From Myxococcales bacterium (GTDB lineage: Bacteria; Myxococcota_A; Polyangia; GCA-2747355), in contig JAGQIK010000703.1 of assembly GCA_020431405.1 (NCBI GenBank), positions 1 to 36,829 on the forward strand: 36,829 nucleotides of DNA, read 5' to 3'. Below, in pieces: positions 34,573 through 36,829 of this stretch (position 1 is the first letter of the stretch; each line of letters begins with the position of its first letter). The notes under the pieces were generated by a model. The model did no database searches. It had not been told where the DNA came from and worked only from the letters and a program-made list of their open reading frames with translations. Position numbers and translations under genes: made by a program.

Positions 34573-36828
34573 CTAGTGGGCGTGCGCCTTGACCTTGTTG
34601 CAGGCGCCGGCGTGGCCATAGCGACAGGCGGCGCGCAGGTCTTGGCGCGCGCCGCGTGCGTCGCCGGCGAGCTGGCGAACGATGGCGCGGTTGACGCGGT
34701 ATTGCGCGTGCTTGGGGCGCGCGTGCACGGCGCGATCGATGTCGGCGAGCGCCGCGCGCAAGCGGCGGCCGTGATAGTGCGCGAGGCCGCGATGCATCAT
34801 CACGCTCGGCTCACCTGGCGCCAGCGCGGCGGCGCGCGTGCAAATGCGGATCGGCTCGAGCCAGCGGCCGTCGGCGCCGGCGCCGTGCTCGGAGAGCTGC
34901 CGGCAGAGCTGGCGCACGGCGCGCGCCGAGCGCGGCGCGAGCGCGACGGCGCGACGAGCGGCGCGCACGGCGCGCTTGGGATCGGGCTCGGCGACGGCGA
35001 GGTCGATCCAGACCTTGGCGCGGAAGGGCTTGAGCTCGGCGACGCGACGCAGCAGCGCGGCCGCCTCGGCGACGCGATCGAGCTTGTAATAGATGGCGGC
35101 GAGCTCGGTGAGGCCTTCGGCGTCGGCTGGGCGCAGTCGCAGCGCGCCCATCAGATCGGTATAGGCGTCGCGCGTGCGGCCGAGGCGGCGCCGCACGATG
35201 GCGCGGTTGCGCAGCACGTCGACGCGCGTGGCGTCGAGCTTGACGGCGCGCGTGAGCAGCCGCTCGGCCTCGTGGCGCTTGCCGCGGCGCATGGCGAGGT
35301 AGCCGAGCATCGACCACAGATCGACCAGCTGCGGCTGCTCGCGGCGCAGCTTGGCGAAGAGCGAGTTTGCCTCTTTGAGACGACCGAGGGCGGTGAGGAT
35401 CAGCGCGCGCGAGACCTGAAAGCGCGCGTCGCCGGGTGACGCTTTGATGCGCGCGTCGATGGTGCGCAGCGCGGCAGCGGGCCCATTGGGCAGCAGGTGG
35501 CTGGGAACGAGCTTGCCGGCGCGCGCGCGCTGGTCGTAGCGCTTGTCCGGCGGATCGCTGTTGGAGAGCGTGCTCGGCTTGATCGGTCGCACGGCGCGCA
35601 AGCCGCTGGGCGCGGCACTGTCGCTGTCGGTTGTCCGTGGAGCGGTCGTCGTCGGCGAGCTGCTGCCGCTGCCGCTGCCGCTGCTGGCGCTGGCGGGCTC
35701 GGCGCTGGCGAGCAGCTTGGCCACGCGCTTGTCCTCGCTCAGGAAGCGCGCGGCGTGTGCGCACGCGGCTCGGCGCGGCACGCCGGCGCGCGCTGCCGCG
35801 ATGCACAGCGCGCGCTGCACGTGCGCCTCCGACGGGTCGAGCGCCACCGCGCGGCGCGCCGCGCGCAGACCGTCTTGGGCGTCGGCGGCGGGGTCGTCGG
35901 CGAGCAGCACGGCCAGCTCGGCCCAGCCGTCGGCGCGGCTCGGCGCGATGCGCAACAGCCGCTCGACGAGCGGACGACCGCGCTGCGCGAGGCCGACGTG
36001 CGCGTAGATGCGAAACAGCTCGGGCAGCGCCTGGCGATCGGACGGGTCGAGCCGCAGCGCTGCGACGAGATCGTGATAGGCCGAGCGGGTCTTGCCCATG
36101 CGCCGGCGCACGATGCCGAGGTTGCGGCGCGCTTCGACGCTCTTGGGGGCGCGGCTGACGGCGCGCAGCAGTGCCTTTTCGGCTGCCGCGCGATCGCCAC
36201 GCCGCAGCGCGATGTAGCCGACGAAGCTCGCCGCCGCGGCGCCGCCTTCGCGATCGAGCTGCGCGAGCCGCGCCAGCCCGCGTTTTTCGGCGCCGCTGGC
36301 GACGAGCGCGATGGCGTAGCGCGCGGCGAGATCGCGGTCGCCGGGCGTCTTGTCGAGCCTGCGTTCGAGGCTGTCGCGCAGCGCGGCGGGCGATGCGCCA
36401 CCGAAGATCTTGCGTTCGACCAGCGGGTCTCCCGCCGCGCGCTTTTGTACCGCGGCGAGCGGCGTGTCGTCATCGCGCATGCGCGCGTCGGCGATGGCGC
36501 GCAGGCGTGGGATCTTGGGGATGGGCGAGACCCCCGCTGCGCTGCCGCTGCCGGAGGTCGCGGCGCTGTGTTGCGTGACGCCGGCCGTGGCGCCGGCACG
36601 TGCGGCAGGCGGTGCGGCTGTGCTGCCGCCGAGCAGGGCGCGCCACTCGGCGTCCTTCTGCGCGCGCTGGTCGACCCACGGCCGCCAAAGGGCGAGCGCT
36701 GTGCCCACGATGCCGAAGAGCGCCAGCACGGCCGCGGCGAGCGCCAGCCGGCGCTTGCGTCCGTGGCGGGCGTCACCGTCGACGCCGGGGCTGCGCGCGA
36801 GGCTCTCGCTGTCGCGCGCGCTCGGCAC
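34573..36828 (-). CDS. Membrane-anchored double-TPR protein (5' end at or beyond the window edge)
   Basis: At least 751 residues. The frame is open to the window edge; GTG at 36828 could be a start, but the gene may extend outside, so the N-terminus is uncertain. A single membrane helix lies near residues 26-47 (LALAAAVLALFGIVGTALAL), preceded by basic residues. Two large TPR blocks (about 150-350 and 460-740) are separated by a Ser/Gly/Thr-rich linker (SASSGSGSGSSS). The blocks repeat each other: NLGIVRRRMGKTRSAYHDLV and NRAIVRRRLGRTRDAYTDLM are clear internal duplicates. It is probably a scaffold exposed outside the cytoplasmic membrane. The C-terminus ends in a His-rich KVKAHAH. Confidence 0.8.
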   Translation of the reverse strand: MPSARDSESLARSPGVDGDARHGRKRRLALAAAVLALFGIVGTALALWRPWVDQRAQKDAEWRALLGGSTAAPPAARAGATAGVTQHSAATSGSGSAAGVSPIPKIPRLRAIADARMRDDDTPLAAVQKRAAGDPLVERKIFGGASPAALRDSLERRLDKTPGDRDLAARYAIALVASGAEKRGLARLAQLDREGGAAAASFVGYIALRRGDRAAAEKALLRAVSRAPKSVEARRNLGIVRRRMGKTRSAYHDLVAALRLDPSDRQALPELFRIYAHVGLAQRGRPLVERLLRIAPSRADGWAELAVLLADDPAADAQDGLRAARRAVALDPSEAHVQRALCIAAARAGVPRRAACAHAARFLSEDKRVAKLLASAEPASASSGSGSGSSSPTTTAPRTTDSDSAAPSGLRAVRPIKPSTLSNSDPPDKRYDQRARAGKLVPSHLLPNGPAAALRTIDARIKASPGDARFQVSRALILTALGRLKEANSLFAKLRREQPQLVDLWSMLGYLAMRRGKRHEAERLLTRAVKLDATRVDVLRNRAIVRRRLGRTRDAYTDLMGALRLRPADAEGLTELAAIYYKLDRVAEAAALLRRVAELKPFRAKVWIDLAVAEPDPKRAVRAARRAVALAPRSARAVRQLCRQLSEHGAGADGRWLEPIRICTRAAALAPGEPSVMMHRGLAHYHGRRLRAALADIDRAVHARPKHAQYRVNRAIVRQLAGDARGARQDLRAACRYGHAGACNKVKAHAH

Positions 36829-36829
36829 C

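Overview
The window is very GC-rich, densely coded bacterial DNA. Its proteome looks like a myxobacterium (Myxococcota, formerly Deltaproteobacteria), perhaps near the Haliangium/Kofleria lineages. The signs are many lipoproteins with Asp/Pro or Gly-Ser low-complexity linkers, TPR and repeat-companion (TIGR02996) proteins, an NtrC-type two-component pair and a probable selenoprotein. The assignment is by style of protein, not by a marker gene.

Left part (1-10.7 kb). A TPR/beta-barrel protein and an EF-hand lipoprotein precede a divergent lipid-type locus. On the minus strand a TetR regulator (start re-assigned to TTG 7317) is followed by an RCC1-repeat lipoprotein and a pair of acyl-CoA dehydrogenases that look like the catalytic and non-catalytic subunits of a heteromeric enzyme. 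On the plus strand, from a clear sigma-70 promoter, run an M23 peptidase, a FadL-type outer-membrane transporter and a small outer-membrane protein, joined by ATGA overlaps. The 224-bp divergent region holds two sigma-70 promoters, a TTTGGA/TCCAAA palindrome over the plus-strand -10, and two inverted copies of a near-identical 15-17 bp site. A 149-bp imperfect palindrome containing a bidirectional terminator closes this block.

Middle (10.7-20 kb). A vWA-domain lipoprotein is divergent from a histidine kinase and sigma-54 response regulator pair. Then come a YD-repeat lipoprotein, a Gly-Ser-linker lipoprotein divergent from a BNR-like lipoprotein across a perfect 14-bp palindrome, and the decayed, frameshifted remnant of a BNR/Asp-box protein.

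Copper block (20-26.5 kb). A complete minus-strand cus-like efflux operon runs TolC-family channel, CusB-like adaptor with a heavy-metal-binding domain at each end, CusA-like RND pump with the three copper-relay methionines, and a separate DUF3347 periplasmic protein.

Redox block (26.7-28.8 kb), divergent from the copper operon. A thioredoxin-like lipoprotein is interrupted in frame by TGA exactly where a U-x-x-C redox motif is expected, and a SECIS-like hairpin follows at once. A GST-like protein and an ECF sigma factor with CxxC motifs follow it. I regard this as the most novel part of the window.

Right part (28.8-36.8 kb). A WD40-like lipoprotein, an FN3-like lipoprotein, a TIGR02996/leucine-rich protein downstream of a branched-chain aminotransferase (ilvE), and a large membrane-anchored TPR protein that runs to the window edge. 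I see no tRNA, rRNA, CRISPR array or intact transposase gene.
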